52,285 nt of DNA. Origin: Immundisolibacterales bacterium (GTDB lineage: Bacteria; Pseudomonadota; Gammaproteobacteria; HK1). Made by a program: the position numbers and the translations under genes. The DNA lies in contig JAPOPW010000021.1 in NCBI GenBank assembly GCA_026712715.1, forward strand, positions 1-52,285. Reading direction: 5' to 3'. This document shows, piece by piece, positions 7,235 to 15,955 of this stretch (the first letter of the stretch is position 1; the number at the start of each line of letters is the position of its first letter). Below the pieces are notes generated by a model, which saw only the letters and a list, made by a program, of their open reading frames with translations, had not been told where the DNA came from and ran no database searches.

Positions 7235-9406
7235 TCAGGCGGCGGGGCGTACGGAGCAGGGCACGCCCTTGAGGTGGGGGATGCCCTGCTCCCGGTCGAG
7301 GAAGTCGGGGTCGTCGGCGCAGAGCTGGGCGTCCGCGTGCTCCCAGGCGCCGGAGAGGCCGCCGTCGCCCTCCGGCACTTCCGGGAGCCACCATCCGTGC
7401 GGCACCCGGACGAGCCCGTCCGGCATGTCGTCTCGGACCGAGACCCGCATGCGGCAGGCGCCCTGGCGGGTCGACCCCTCCGCCCAGTCCCCCTCTGCAA
7501 GTCCGGCGCTCGCCGCATCGGCCGCCGCGAGGAACATGCGGGGCTCGGGGCAGCGACGCCGGAGCGCCTCGATGTGGCGGTGCCCGGTCTGGAAGAAGGG
7601 GTCGTCGCGAAGCCCGGTGAAGAGCCGGAGCGGGAACTCGGGGCCGGCCGCCGGCTCCTCGCGCCAGTAGGGGAGCGGATCGAAGCCGAGGCCGTCGAGC
7701 ACCGAGGACGCGAGCTCCACCTTGCCGGAGGGGGTCGCGAACCCGGTCTCCTCGTACTTGCGGAACCGGGGCTCGCCCATGTGGTAGGCGTGGCGCTCCG
7801 CGAACTCCGCGAAGGTCATGCCGAGCTTGGCCACCCGGTGGTCCAGCATCTCCTCGACCGTCTCCCACGGGAAGTGCTCCCCGAGCCCGAGGCGCACCGC
7901 GAGGCCGCGCCAGAAGTCGTACACCGGACGGGCCTCTCCGGCCGGGGCCACCGCCTGCTGCGACGTGCGGTGGATCGCCGTCCACCCGAAGCCGTCCGCG
8001 AGGCAAGCCCGCTCGGTCCACGCGTCGCCCGGGAGGATGAAGTCCGCGAGCTGCGCGGTCGGGGTGCGCAGGTGCTCCACCGCCACCACCAGGTCCTGGT
8101 TGAGGATCCCCTCGTGGATGCGCTGCATGTTGGCGAACCCCAACAGGGTGTTGTTGCCGAGGGTGATGAACGCCTTGACCGGATAGGGCTCGCCGGTCGC
8201 CATGGCCCGGAACGTCGCGGTCGGGTTGGCCATGTAGCAGCCGGTGACGATGTTCGGATACTCGTGCCCCCATACCCGCCGGGCGGGCTCGCCGAGCCGC
8301 TCCATCCCGCGGTAGGTGAAGGCGGGGTGGGTGTCCGAGCCGAGCTGCTTCATCTTCTGGGCACGCGGGAGCGCCTCGTGGAGCTCGAGCTCGCTCTCCG
8401 AGACGATGTCGCGGTGAAAGCCGTGCAGGAGCTCCCCGCCCGGCACGTCGAGCGAGCCCGTGAGCGCGCGGAGGATGCAGTGCAGGCGGATGGCGGAGGT
8501 GGAGTTGCGCTGCTGGTCGGTGATCGGGGTCCACGGGATGACCCCGGGGGTGCTGGTCGCGTACATCCGCGCCGCGGCGGCGATGCTCTGCGGATCGCAG
8601 CCGGTGATCGCGGCCACCCGCTCGAGGGGAAACTCGTCCACCCGCCGCCGGAGCGCGTCGAAGCCGACCGTCCAGCGTGCCGCGAAGTCCCGGTCGTACA
8701 GCCCCTCGTCGAGGATCACCTTGAGCCAGCCGAAACACATCGCGGCGTCCGTGCCGGCGCGAAGCGGCAGCCAGAGGTCCGCGAGCTCGGCGTTCTCGGA
8801 GCGTCGCGGGTCCAGCACGATGAGCTTCGCCCCGTTGCGTTGCGCGGCGCGGATCGCGTTGTTGACCGGAGTCCAACTGTGCTTGCGGGGGTTGTGTCCG
8901 AAGAGTACGACGCAGCGGGTGCGCGGATAGTCGGGGTACGGGAACCAGCCGTACACCATGCGGTTTACCGCCGCGGTATTGCCCGCGCAAAGCGCCACTC
9001 CCGAGATCCAGTTCGGGGTGCCGAGGAGATTCATGAACCGGCGCCCCGCGCCGTTCTCGGTCTGGGTGTTCCACTGGCTGGTCGCGACCGCGAGGGCCTC
9101 CGGTCCATGCCGGTCCACCACCACGCGGAGCCGCTCGGCGATCTCGTCGAGGGCCTCGTCCCAGGTCACGCGCTGCCAGCGACCCTCGCCCCTTTTCCCG
9201 GCTCGCCGGAGCGGATGGAGGACGCGGTCCGGGTGGGCGAACCCGGACGGGGCGTGCACCCCCTTCATGCAGATGTTCGCGCGAAGGGGGCGCGGGTCGA
9301 TGGCCTTCACCCGGACGACCTCTCCGTCCGCGACATTCACCTGCACCTGGCAGTAGATGTCGCAGCTCGAGCAAAGGACCCGTTTCGATTCCAGGTTCGA
9401 TTCCAT
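7235..9406 (-). CDS. Acetylene hydratase-like Mo/W bis-MGD enzyme (DMSO reductase superfamily)
   Basis: The frame encodes 723 residues from ATG 9406, close to the roughly 730 of Pelobacter acetylenicus acetylene hydratase. The [4Fe-4S] cysteines are C12, C15, C19 and C46 (CSSCDIYC, then NICMKG). D16 inside the cluster motif corresponds to the catalytic Asp13. C140 (VALCAGNT) corresponds to the W-ligand Cys141. Long stretches match the hydratase as recalled: FMNLLGTPNW, SAIRLHCILRALTGS, PTAQLADFILPGD, TSQQ, FPWE, ATPSGKVEL, RIPHGxW (here RVPHGWW). W178 and W292 match its channel tryptophans. Two pocket positions differ: Ile113 is Trp112 and Ile142 is Ala141. There is no Tat signal, as in the cytoplasmic hydratase, and no electron-transfer subunit gene beside it, consistent with a non-redox hydratase. 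Substrate is unproven. Confidence 0.8.
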   Translation of the reverse strand: MESNLESKRVLCSSCDIYCQVQVNVADGEVVRVKAIDPRPLRANICMKGVHAPSGFAHPDRVLHPLRRAGKRGEGRWQRVTWDEALDEIAERLRVVVDRHGPEALAVATSQWNTQTENGAGRRFMNLLGTPNWISGVALCAGNTAAVNRMVYGWFPYPDYPRTRCVVLFGHNPRKHSWTPVNNAIRAAQRNGAKLIVLDPRRSENAELADLWLPLRAGTDAAMCFGWLKVILDEGLYDRDFAARWTVGFDALRRRVDEFPLERVAAITGCDPQSIAAAARMYATSTPGVIPWTPITDQQRNSTSAIRLHCILRALTGSLDVPGGELLHGFHRDIVSESELELHEALPRAQKMKQLGSDTHPAFTYRGMERLGEPARRVWGHEYPNIVTGCYMANPTATFRAMATGEPYPVKAFITLGNNTLLGFANMQRIHEGILNQDLVVAVEHLRTPTAQLADFILPGDAWTERACLADGFGWTAIHRTSQQAVAPAGEARPVYDFWRGLAVRLGLGEHFPWETVEEMLDHRVAKLGMTFAEFAERHAYHMGEPRFRKYEETGFATPSGKVELASSVLDGLGFDPLPYWREEPAAGPEFPLRLFTGLRDDPFFQTGHRHIEALRRRCPEPRMFLAAADAASAGLAEGDWAEGSTRQGACRMRVSVRDDMPDGLVRVPHGWWLPEVPEGDGGLSGAWEHADAQLCADDPDFLDREQGIPHLKGVPCSVRPAA

Positions 9407-9577
9407 GGCGAACGATCCATGCGGCGGACGCAGGAACCTATGGTAAGGGCAAGCCCTCCTCCCCGGCATCGCCCCGAGTCCGTCCTCCGCAGTGCGGGCC
9501 GGACCGGCCCGAGCGCCCACCGGCACCCTCGTCATCGGAGGGCATGGCCCGAAACCGGGACCCAATCGGCCGGAGGC

Positions 9578-10315
9578 TCATGCGGCCGGCCGGCCGGGTA
9601 GCGCGTCGCGCGGGCGCACCCAGCGCACCCCCGGCGACTCCTCGGTCCATGCGAGGAAGTCTTCGAGGAACCGCCACGCGGGCGTGTCGTGCACCAGGTG
9701 GTGGGTGAGAACGCCGGTCGGCCGGGACTCCCCGGTGCTCCGCCGCACGGCGAGCGCATCGACGAGCGCGCCGAGCACCGCATCGGCGCCCGCGAACTGC
9801 CGTCCGCCCCGCCAGTCGACGAGATCGACATGGGTGTCGAGGCGCGGGAGCGGGCCTTCGGGCCGGCCCCGGTAGCCCGAGAGCAGCGCGTAGCCGGCCC
9901 CGGGAAGCACGGCCGCCGCATCCTCTCCCATCCGGTTCCAGGGCGGCACGAAGATCGGGAGGACCTGCGCACCGAGCAGGTGCTCGAGCCGTTCGCGCCC
10001 CGCCCGCAGCTCGTGCGGCGCGACCCTTCCCGCGGGGTACTCCGACTTCCGCGCCCCGGCCGGCGCGTGGTTCGTGTGCGCGAATCCGTGGACGAGCACG
10101 TCCACCGTGACGGTCAGCTCGCCGGCGAAGGACCCCTGCGCGGCGGCCGGGATCACCGCGAGTCCGAGCGGCAAGCCCGGCTGGAGGGCGAGCAGGCGCG
10201 CGAGCGCGGGCGACGGGCCGGTCGCGTCGTCGTCGCGCCACCACAGGGTCACCTCGCGCCCGGCCGCGCACCACGTGTCGACCTCGCGCGCGAGCGCGTC
10301 CCAGCCGTCATTCAT
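9578..10315 (-). CDS. Polysaccharide deacetylase-like protein
   Basis: The frame encodes 245 residues from ATG 10315. The TLWWRDDDA motif (about residues 24-32) fits the NodB-type first metal/catalytic Asp. HGFAHTNHAP (about 75-84) supplies the paired histidines, and FVPPWNRM resembles the PPxxxR/W motif 3. GVLTHHLVHD near the C-terminus supplies further histidines. The family removes acyl groups from surface polysaccharides. It is cytoplasmic by sequence (no signal peptide), which fits action on lipid-linked or nucleotide precursors, or a divergent role. It lies last in the minus-strand run with a phosphatase and three glycosyltransferases, so a part in glycan assembly is likely. It ends 171 bp from the acetylene hydratase-like gene. 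Confidence 0.72.
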   Translation of the reverse strand: MNDGWDALAREVDTWCAAGREVTLWWRDDDATGPSPALARLLALQPGLPLGLAVIPAAAQGSFAGELTVTVDVLVHGFAHTNHAPAGARKSEYPAGRVAPHELRAGRERLEHLLGAQVLPIFVPPWNRMGEDAAAVLPGAGYALLSGYRGRPEGPLPRLDTHVDLVDWRGGRQFAGADAVLGALVDALAVRRSTGESRPTGVLTHHLVHDTPAWRFLEDFLAWTEESPGVRWVRPRDALPGRPAA

Positions 10316-10435
10316 GCGGGGGATGCCCCGTTGCCGCGAGATTCCGCGGCCCCGAAGCGCCGGCCGCCGTTCCGCCCGGGGGTCGCCACGCGGGTGGGGG
10401 GCAACGCACGGATCCGAAGCACGGCAGCGCGGACC

Positions 10436-11035
10436 TCACCCATCGCGGCGAGCGAGCGCGATGTTCGGTTCGACGAGCCGCGGCTCCCCCGACGAGGCGA
10501 TCTCGAAGCGCTGGGCGTGCTCCCAGCGAACCCGGACCGACGCCTTCGCCTTCATGTCCCAGCCGATGGCGAGGGCGAGCAGGGCCCGGCCCACCCCCTT
10601 GTGGGACACGGCGACCACGACCCGATCGCTCCCGGCGATCTCGGCCAGCCACGGCCGGAGCCGGGCCTGCACCCGCCGCGGGCTGTCCCCGGCCGGAGTC
10701 TCGAAGTCGAGCCCGTGCGCCTCGTTCTCGCGCATCGCATCGCCCAGCTCCGCACGGAGCGACGGAAGGCTTCGCCCCTCCCATCCGCCCCAGTCCATCT
10801 CCGCGAGTCGGGGTTCGATCTCGAGCTCCACCGCCCCGAGGGCGCACGCCGTCTGCCGGGCACGAAGGAGGGGACTCGACACCCAGCGGGGAGGCTCGCC
10901 GAAGCCATCCGGAAGCCGGCGTTCCGCGAGCGCCGCGTGCGCGAACGGGGTGAGCGGGAGGTCTCTTCGGCCCTGGATGCGGCCCGCGTCGTTCCACGCC
11001 GTGGCGCCGTGCCGGACGAAGAGGAGGACGGTCAC
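10436..11035 (-). CDS. Histidine phosphatase family protein
   Basis: The frame encodes 199 residues from GTG 11035, which overlaps the stop of the upstream glycosyltransferase in a GTGA. The phosphatase core FVRHGATAWN contains the phospho-accepting His. SSPLLRARQTA supplies an active-site Arg, MDWGGWEG the acid region, and SHKGVGRAL the second catalytic His. The family includes phosphoglycerate mutase-like and alpha-ribazole phosphatases, and the substrate cannot be read from sequence. Tight coupling to the GT4 gene suggests a sugar-phosphate substrate in the same glycan pathway. Confidence 0.85.
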   Translation of the reverse strand: MTVLLFVRHGATAWNDAGRIQGRRDLPLTPFAHAALAERRLPDGFGEPPRWVSSPLLRARQTACALGAVELEIEPRLAEMDWGGWEGRSLPSLRAELGDAMRENEAHGLDFETPAGDSPRRVQARLRPWLAEIAGSDRVVVAVSHKGVGRALLALAIGWDMKAKASVRVRWEHAQRFEIASSGEPRLVEPNIALARRDG

Positions 11036-12486
11036 GCGCCGCCCGTCCGCGGCGGCGGCGTCTGTCGTGACGTCCCGTTCGCACCCGGGGGTGGCCTCCC
11101 CCGCTCCTGCCCCCGGACCCGTTCCCGCTCCCGCTCGGGAAGCGGCTGCGGTTCCATCGGTCGCTCCGACACCGGCCGCGCCTTCGGCGAACGCCCCCGG
11201 ACGAGCGTCTCCACGAGGTCTCCGAGCCGCGCCGTGGCGGTTTCGGAGCTGTGCTCGCGGGCGACCCGGACGCGCGCGGCGTCCCCCATCCGCCGCCGCC
11301 GTTCGGGCGCCTCGAGCAGCGCCCGAACGGCCCCCGCGAACGCGTCGGCATCCCCCTCGCGGACCAGCAGCCCGGTCTCTTCGTGACGCACGAGGTCGGG
11401 CACTCCGCGGGTCCGCCCCGCGACCACCGGGAGGCCGTGTCCCTGGGCTTCGAGCATCGCCATTCCCATCGGCTCCCCGACCGCCGGCCACACGAAGAGT
11501 CCCGCGCTGGCGTAGAGGCGCGCGAGGGCATCGTCCTCGACCCGCCCGGTGAAGGTGACCCGCGTCGCGGGGAGGCGCTTCGCGAACACCGCTTCGACCG
11601 CGGGCCGCTCCGGCCCGTCGCCGGCGAGCACGAGATGCCAGGGCCGCGCGGCGAGACCGGGTCGAGCGAGCGCCTCGGCGAGCACCTCGAACGAGGCGAG
11701 CTTGCGCCCCCCTCGCATCATCGCGACGCACAGAAGCCAGGGATCCGCGACGGGAAGGTCCCATCGCCCGGCGACCGCGGTGCGCGTGCCGGGGGCGGCC
11801 GGGGCGGCAACCACGCCGGAGGGGAGGCCCGCCAGCCGGGCCACGTCCGCCGCCGCGGCCGGGACCCCCTCCGGGCCTTCGGCTTCCGCCGGACGACCCC
11901 CACGCGCGGCTTCGGGCGAACCGGACCGGCCTTCCTCCGGTGGAACGCCACGCGGTCCGAGGAACGGCGGGAACGACACGATGCGCGACGGATCGGCCGC
12001 AACGCTTCGGACCCCGGGAGCATCGTCGCGATTGAGCACGAGCACCGCGTCCGCCAGCCGGATCGCATGGACCGCCGCGTCGTGTCCGATGCGCCACTTG
12101 CCTCCGGCCTGCTTCGCGGCGTGCGACGCCTCCGCCACCACGTAGGGGATGCCGAGTCGCTCGCTGACGGCAGGCCCCAGCCAGTCCGGCGCCTTGTGAT
12201 AGAGGTGGTAGGTAAACCAGAGGCGGGGACGGCGTTCGGCCGGATGCTCGCGGTAGCGGCGAATCAGCCGATCCGCGAGGCGGGTCCCGATATCCCGGAG
12301 CCGCGCCTGGCGTTCCTGGTCGCCCCGACCGTCGAAGCTCCGGAAGCGCGATGCAAGGTCGACTTCCCAACCGCGTGCCGCTCCGGCGCTCCGCAGGGCG
12401 GCGAGGAGAAGGCGGGCGATGGCGCGGTCGCCGGAAGGCACCTCGTGGTCGGGCGCCTTGAGGGGAGCGTAGAACGCGACTCTCAT
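11032..12486 (-). CDS. GT4-family glycosyltransferase
   Basis: The frame encodes 484 residues from ATG 12486 (MRVAFYAPLKAPDH). The N-terminal domain has the GT-B acceptor pattern with PSGDRAIARLL (about 18-28). The C-terminal donor domain has the retaining GT4 signature EPMGMAMLEAQGHGLPVVA, an E-x7-E pair, followed by GVPDLVRHEETGLLV. A Pro/Gly/Ala-rich linker of about 65 residues (roughly 190-255) sits between the domains, and a Pro/Arg-rich tail ends the protein, both longer than usual. It is the first gene of a GTGA-coupled pair with the histidine phosphatase. It probably transfers a hexose from a nucleotide sugar during surface glycan synthesis; donor and acceptor are unknown. Confidence 0.85.
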   Translation of the reverse strand: MRVAFYAPLKAPDHEVPSGDRAIARLLLAALRSAGAARGWEVDLASRFRSFDGRGDQERQARLRDIGTRLADRLIRRYREHPAERRPRLWFTYHLYHKAPDWLGPAVSERLGIPYVVAEASHAAKQAGGKWRIGHDAAVHAIRLADAVLVLNRDDAPGVRSVAADPSRIVSFPPFLGPRGVPPEEGRSGSPEAARGGRPAEAEGPEGVPAAAADVARLAGLPSGVVAAPAAPGTRTAVAGRWDLPVADPWLLCVAMMRGGRKLASFEVLAEALARPGLAARPWHLVLAGDGPERPAVEAVFAKRLPATRVTFTGRVEDDALARLYASAGLFVWPAVGEPMGMAMLEAQGHGLPVVAGRTRGVPDLVRHEETGLLVREGDADAFAGAVRALLEAPERRRRMGDAARVRVAREHSSETATARLGDLVETLVRGRSPKARPVSERPMEPQPLPERERERVRGQERGRPPPGANGTSRQTPPPRTGGA

Positions 12487-12699
12487 GGGGCCCACACGTC
12501 CGTCGCGGAGGTATTGGAGCGCGAGCAGTCGGCCGCACCAGCCGGCGTTTCCGCTGGAATCCGCCCGCCCGGTACCCTCCCCCGGCCGCGCCCGGAGGTC
12601 GCGCGGCCCGCCGCCGGGAGGGCCGCCAGGAACGGCCGCGGGCTGACCGCCACGACCGAACGAGGGACGGTTCTCATCAGGCCGGGAGAGAAGGTTTCC

Positions 12700-14040
12700 T
12701 CATGCCGCCCGGTCCGTGGCAAGCGGGTCCGCACTCCCCGTCGGGACCGCCGTCGCCCGGGCGCAGTCGCCACCTTGAGCAAGGGGCGCGACACCCGTCT
12801 CCGATCCGAGCAGCTCGTGGAACTTCGCGGCGAGGCGGTCGGCCCCCGCCACCGAGGAGAACGCCGTCCGGACCCTGCGCTCTCCCGCCGTCCCGAGCCG
12901 CCGGCGCAGCTCGGAGTCGCGCAGGAGGCGGGCCAGCCGGGCCGCAAGGGCATCCGGATCGCCGGGCGGCGCGAGGAGCCCGGTCACCCCGTCCTCGATG
13001 AGCTCGGGGATCGCGGAGACCCGCGTCGCGACGCAGGGAAGGCCCTGGCTCTGGGCTTCGAGGAGAACGTTCGGAAGTCCGTCCCGGTCGCCGTCGCTGG
13101 CGACCCGGCTCGCGAGCGCGAAGACGTCCGCGGCGCGCAGGCGGGCCAGCAGCTCCGGGCGGGCGAGCGCGCCCGCCCACTCCGTGCGGTCCGCGATGCC
13201 GGCCTTCTCGGCGAGCTCGCGAAGCTCCGCGATGAGCGGTCCGCCGCCGACGTGGACAAACCGCCACCCGGGCACCGCCGGCAGCCGGCCGAGGGCGGCG
13301 ATGAGGTCCGGGTAGCCCTTCTTCTCCACCGCCCGGCCGACGGATACGACGGTGAGCACGGGCGCCGCCTCGCCGGGCGGACCGGGCGGGGACGGCGCGC
13401 GCGGCGGAGGCGGCGGAAACTCGGCGAGGTCGAGCCCGTGCCGCACGAGCTCCACCTTCCCGGGCGCGAGAGCGTCGAGCTCGTCCCGATTGACGGCGGT
13501 GCAGGTCACCACCCACTCCGCATCCCGGAGCTTCTCGCTCTTCTCCCACCGCGGCGTCGTCCAGATGTCCTTGGCGTGCGCCGAGCCGGTCCACTGCCGC
13601 CCCGAAAGGTGCGCCGCGTAGCGGGCGACGGAGGACGGGGTGTGGAGGAAATGGGCGTGGATGTGGGCGATCTCGCGCGGCAGCTCGCGGGCGAGGACCA
13701 GCGCCTGGCCGAAGCGCCGCACCCGGTTCCGGGTCGGGTCGCGCACGAGGTCGCGGAGCCAGAGCCGCAGCACCGCGCGGTAGCGGGGCCGGCGCCGCAC
13801 CCGCCACCAGGCGCGAAGCACCCGCATCGGCTCGTGGTGCAGGTACTCCGGAAGGTAGGTGACGGGGGCCCGGACCCGCGCATGGACCGGATGCACGCTC
13901 GCCTCCGTCGGGTGGCGCAGCGAGATGAGGTGCAACCGGAGTCCCCGCTCCTCGAGGGCGAGGATCTCCTGGGTGATGAACGTCTCCGAGAGGCGCGGAT
14001 AGCCCTTGAGGACGAACGCGATCGGCGCCGGCTCAGGCAT
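12700..14040 (-). CDS. GT4-family glycosyltransferase, colanic-acid/exopolysaccharide type
   Basis: The frame encodes 446 residues from ATG 14040. It opens with FVLKGYPRLSETFITQEI, the acceptor-side signature typical of WcaL/exopolysaccharide GT4 enzymes. Further motifs are HIHAHFLHTPSSVARYAA, SAHAKDIWTT, TCTAVNRDEL and RHGLDLAEF. The donor domain carries VSVGRAVEKKGYPDLI and a D-x7-E form of the donor signature (DGLPNVLLEAQSQGLPCVAT), then GVTGLLAPPGDPDALA. It runs in line with the other glycosyltransferase genes, separated from each neighbour by 170-215 bp, so it may have its own ribosome-binding site but the same promoter. Confidence 0.87.
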   Translation of the reverse strand: MPEPAPIAFVLKGYPRLSETFITQEILALEERGLRLHLISLRHPTEASVHPVHARVRAPVTYLPEYLHHEPMRVLRAWWRVRRRPRYRAVLRLWLRDLVRDPTRNRVRRFGQALVLARELPREIAHIHAHFLHTPSSVARYAAHLSGRQWTGSAHAKDIWTTPRWEKSEKLRDAEWVVTCTAVNRDELDALAPGKVELVRHGLDLAEFPPPPPRAPSPPGPPGEAAPVLTVVSVGRAVEKKGYPDLIAALGRLPAVPGWRFVHVGGGPLIAELRELAEKAGIADRTEWAGALARPELLARLRAADVFALASRVASDGDRDGLPNVLLEAQSQGLPCVATRVSAIPELIEDGVTGLLAPPGDPDALAARLARLLRDSELRRRLGTAGERRVRTAFSSVAGADRLAAKFHELLGSETGVAPLAQGGDCARATAVPTGSADPLATDRAA

Positions 14041-14212
14041 GGCGGGCTCGAGGAGCGTCCGGCGCCCGATGGTCGGTCCGGGGCGGCGCGAGGCCCGGGA
14101 TTCGGCCCCGGACGACACCGCCCGAAGCCGTCGACGGACCCGGCCCGGCCGAACGCGAGGCGCTCCCGCTCATGGATCCGACACCGCTCCCGTCCGCCGT
14201 GCCCCGCATCCG

Positions 14213-15445
14213 CTACACGGCGCGGACCGCGCGGATCTCCGGGTTGCGGAGCGGCCGGTGCGCGAGTCCGTCGTCCACCAGCGAATCGATGACCTCGAGG
14301 CCGTCGAGGAGGCCCGGGATGTAGGCGTCCGAGGGACGAGACTGGGTGGGAAGGTCGCGCAGCGCCTCCGCCATCCGCCTCGCCGGGTCGGGGAGCCCGG
14401 GGTTGAACATCCGCACGAGCCCCAGCTCCTGGGCGCGCGACGCGCGAATGAACTGCTCCATGCGCGGCTCGAGCCGAGGCACCAGGACGGCCGGCTTGTC
14501 GAAGGACAGAATCTCGCAGAACGTGTTGTATCCCCCCATCGCGACGATCCCCGCCGCCCCTGCCATGAGGGTCTCCACCCGCGGGTCGAAGGTCAGCACC
14601 CCGCTCACCCGTTCGACGGCGGCGGCGCGGGTGCGGAGCGCATCGCGCACCGCGCCCGGCATGAACGGGCCGAGCAGGAGCACGGCCGAGAGCGGGAGAT
14701 CGGGATCGTGCTCGTAGGCCGAGAGCACCTGGTCGAAGAGCGCTTCGCCGTCCCCGCCGCCCCCGCTGGTCACCAGCACGTAGGGCTCGCGCGAGGAGGT
14801 GGCGGCATCGGCCGCGGTCTCGGAGAGGCGGGGGACGGGCGCCTCGCGCCGCAGGTAGCCGGTGTAGACCATCCTCTCCGGCACTCCCGGGGGAAGGGGG
14901 ATGCCGGCGAGCGGACTGCACACCGCGCCGAGGCCGTACACCCAGATCCGGTCGTAGTAGTCGCGCAGGGCCGGCACCGCGTTCTTGCGGGCCCATTCGT
15001 CCGCGAGGCGCGCCGGCTCGTCGAGGACGTCGCGAAGCCCGAGGACGAGGTAGCTGCCGCGCTCCTTCAGGAGATCGAGGGTCGCGGCCATCTCGCCGCG
15101 CAGCCCGAGCGGCTCCTTGTCGACGATCAGGAGATCGGGGCGAAACGCCTCGGCCGTGTGCCGGATGATGGACTCGCGAAGCGCCAGCACCTCGTCGAAG
15201 GCGAGGTGCAGGGTGAGCGACGAGTACTCGCCGTTCGCGAGCTTGGTGACCCCGGGGACCCGCACGAAATCGACTCGTTCCGGAAACTCGAAGCTGCCGA
15301 TGAGAGGGGAGCCGGACACGATGAGGACCGAGAGGTCCGTTCGGCCGCGAACGAGCGAGCTCGCGATCGCGCGGCACCGGCGAAGGTGGCCGAGGCCGAA
15401 CGAATCGTGGCTGTAGATGAGAATCCGGGTCGAGCCGCCAGCCAT
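14213..15445 (-). CDS. MurG-like glycosyltransferase (GT28-type, COG4671-like)
   Basis: The frame encodes 410 residues from ATG 15445 (MAGGSTRILIYSHDSFGLGHLRRCRAIA). The N-terminal GxGHxxR motif (about 18-24) is typical of MurG/GT28 proteins. The C-terminal half has VLVTSGGGGDG, then GIVAMGGYNTFCEILSFDKPAVLVPR, the UDP-sugar binding signature. It heads the minus-strand glycan run and is divergent from the ABC substrate-binding protein gene across 510 bp. Function within the pathway cannot be assigned beyond transfer of an activated sugar. Confidence 0.85.
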   Translation of the reverse strand: MAGGSTRILIYSHDSFGLGHLRRCRAIASSLVRGRTDLSVLIVSGSPLIGSFEFPERVDFVRVPGVTKLANGEYSSLTLHLAFDEVLALRESIIRHTAEAFRPDLLIVDKEPLGLRGEMAATLDLLKERGSYLVLGLRDVLDEPARLADEWARKNAVPALRDYYDRIWVYGLGAVCSPLAGIPLPPGVPERMVYTGYLRREAPVPRLSETAADAATSSREPYVLVTSGGGGDGEALFDQVLSAYEHDPDLPLSAVLLLGPFMPGAVRDALRTRAAAVERVSGVLTFDPRVETLMAGAAGIVAMGGYNTFCEILSFDKPAVLVPRLEPRMEQFIRASRAQELGLVRMFNPGLPDPARRMAEALRDLPTQSRPSDAYIPGLLDGLEVIDSLVDDGLAHRPLRNPEIRAVRAV

Positions 15446-15955
15446 GTCGTCATCTCCGGTCGGGCCGTCGCTCGGGCGCGCCGGTCCGGTGAACGTCAGT
15501 GGAGAGCGGAGGGAGACCGTTCCCCGCCTCGGGTCGGTCGGCGCGATTGTACCCGCCGCCGTCCGGTTCGCGAGCATGGGGCCGCAATCGCCACCGTGCC
15601 TCGTTCCGTCCGCGGCGGCCGTGCCCCCGCGCCGATCCGAAGGCGTGATGGTCCCGCAGGTACGAACCGAAGTCTGTCGCGCGGGCGACCCGGTCTGTCC
15701 CCGGCGCCCCGGCGGGCGGTCCGGCGACGGGGCTTGGAGCGGTGGGGCGATATCGTCCCGAACTACCTGAGGCGCCCCATCTCTACTCTAAAGTTGAGTC
15801 AAGTTTGCAAAGCGGCTTCAGGAACGAAACGTGCGCGGCTGCCAGTGCTACGGAGCGGCCGGGTTTCGAACCAGGATGGGGGGCTTCGAACCGGTCTCGT
15901 CGATCAGAGGCGCAGCCTCGCTAGACTAGCGATTGGTCCATCGAGAGCTCGGCCC
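15446..15955. promoter_or_regulatory. Divergent intergenic region with paired near-palindromic boxes
   Basis: These 510 bases separate two divergently transcribed genes and must hold both promoters. Two 12-base copies differing at one position, GGGTTTCGAACC (15861-15872) and GGGCTTCGAACC (15881-15892), lie exactly 20 bp apart, about two helical turns. Each contains a near-palindromic TTCGAA core. Closer to the plus-strand gene, GCTAGACTAGC at 15920-15930 is a perfect 5-bp-arm palindrome about 25 bp before the ATG. These are candidate operator sites. No strong -35/-10 pair was seen. Confidence 0.35.

Noticed and set aside
7214..9601. Long plus-strand frame opposite the acetylene hydratase-like gene
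   Set aside because: The minus-strand protein has continuous family motifs; the plus frame is its shadow.
15855..15900. tRNA gene suggested by TTCGAA T-loop-like sequences
   Set aside because: Neither copy gives a complete T-stem, and no acceptor, D- or anticodon arms could be folded around them on either strand.
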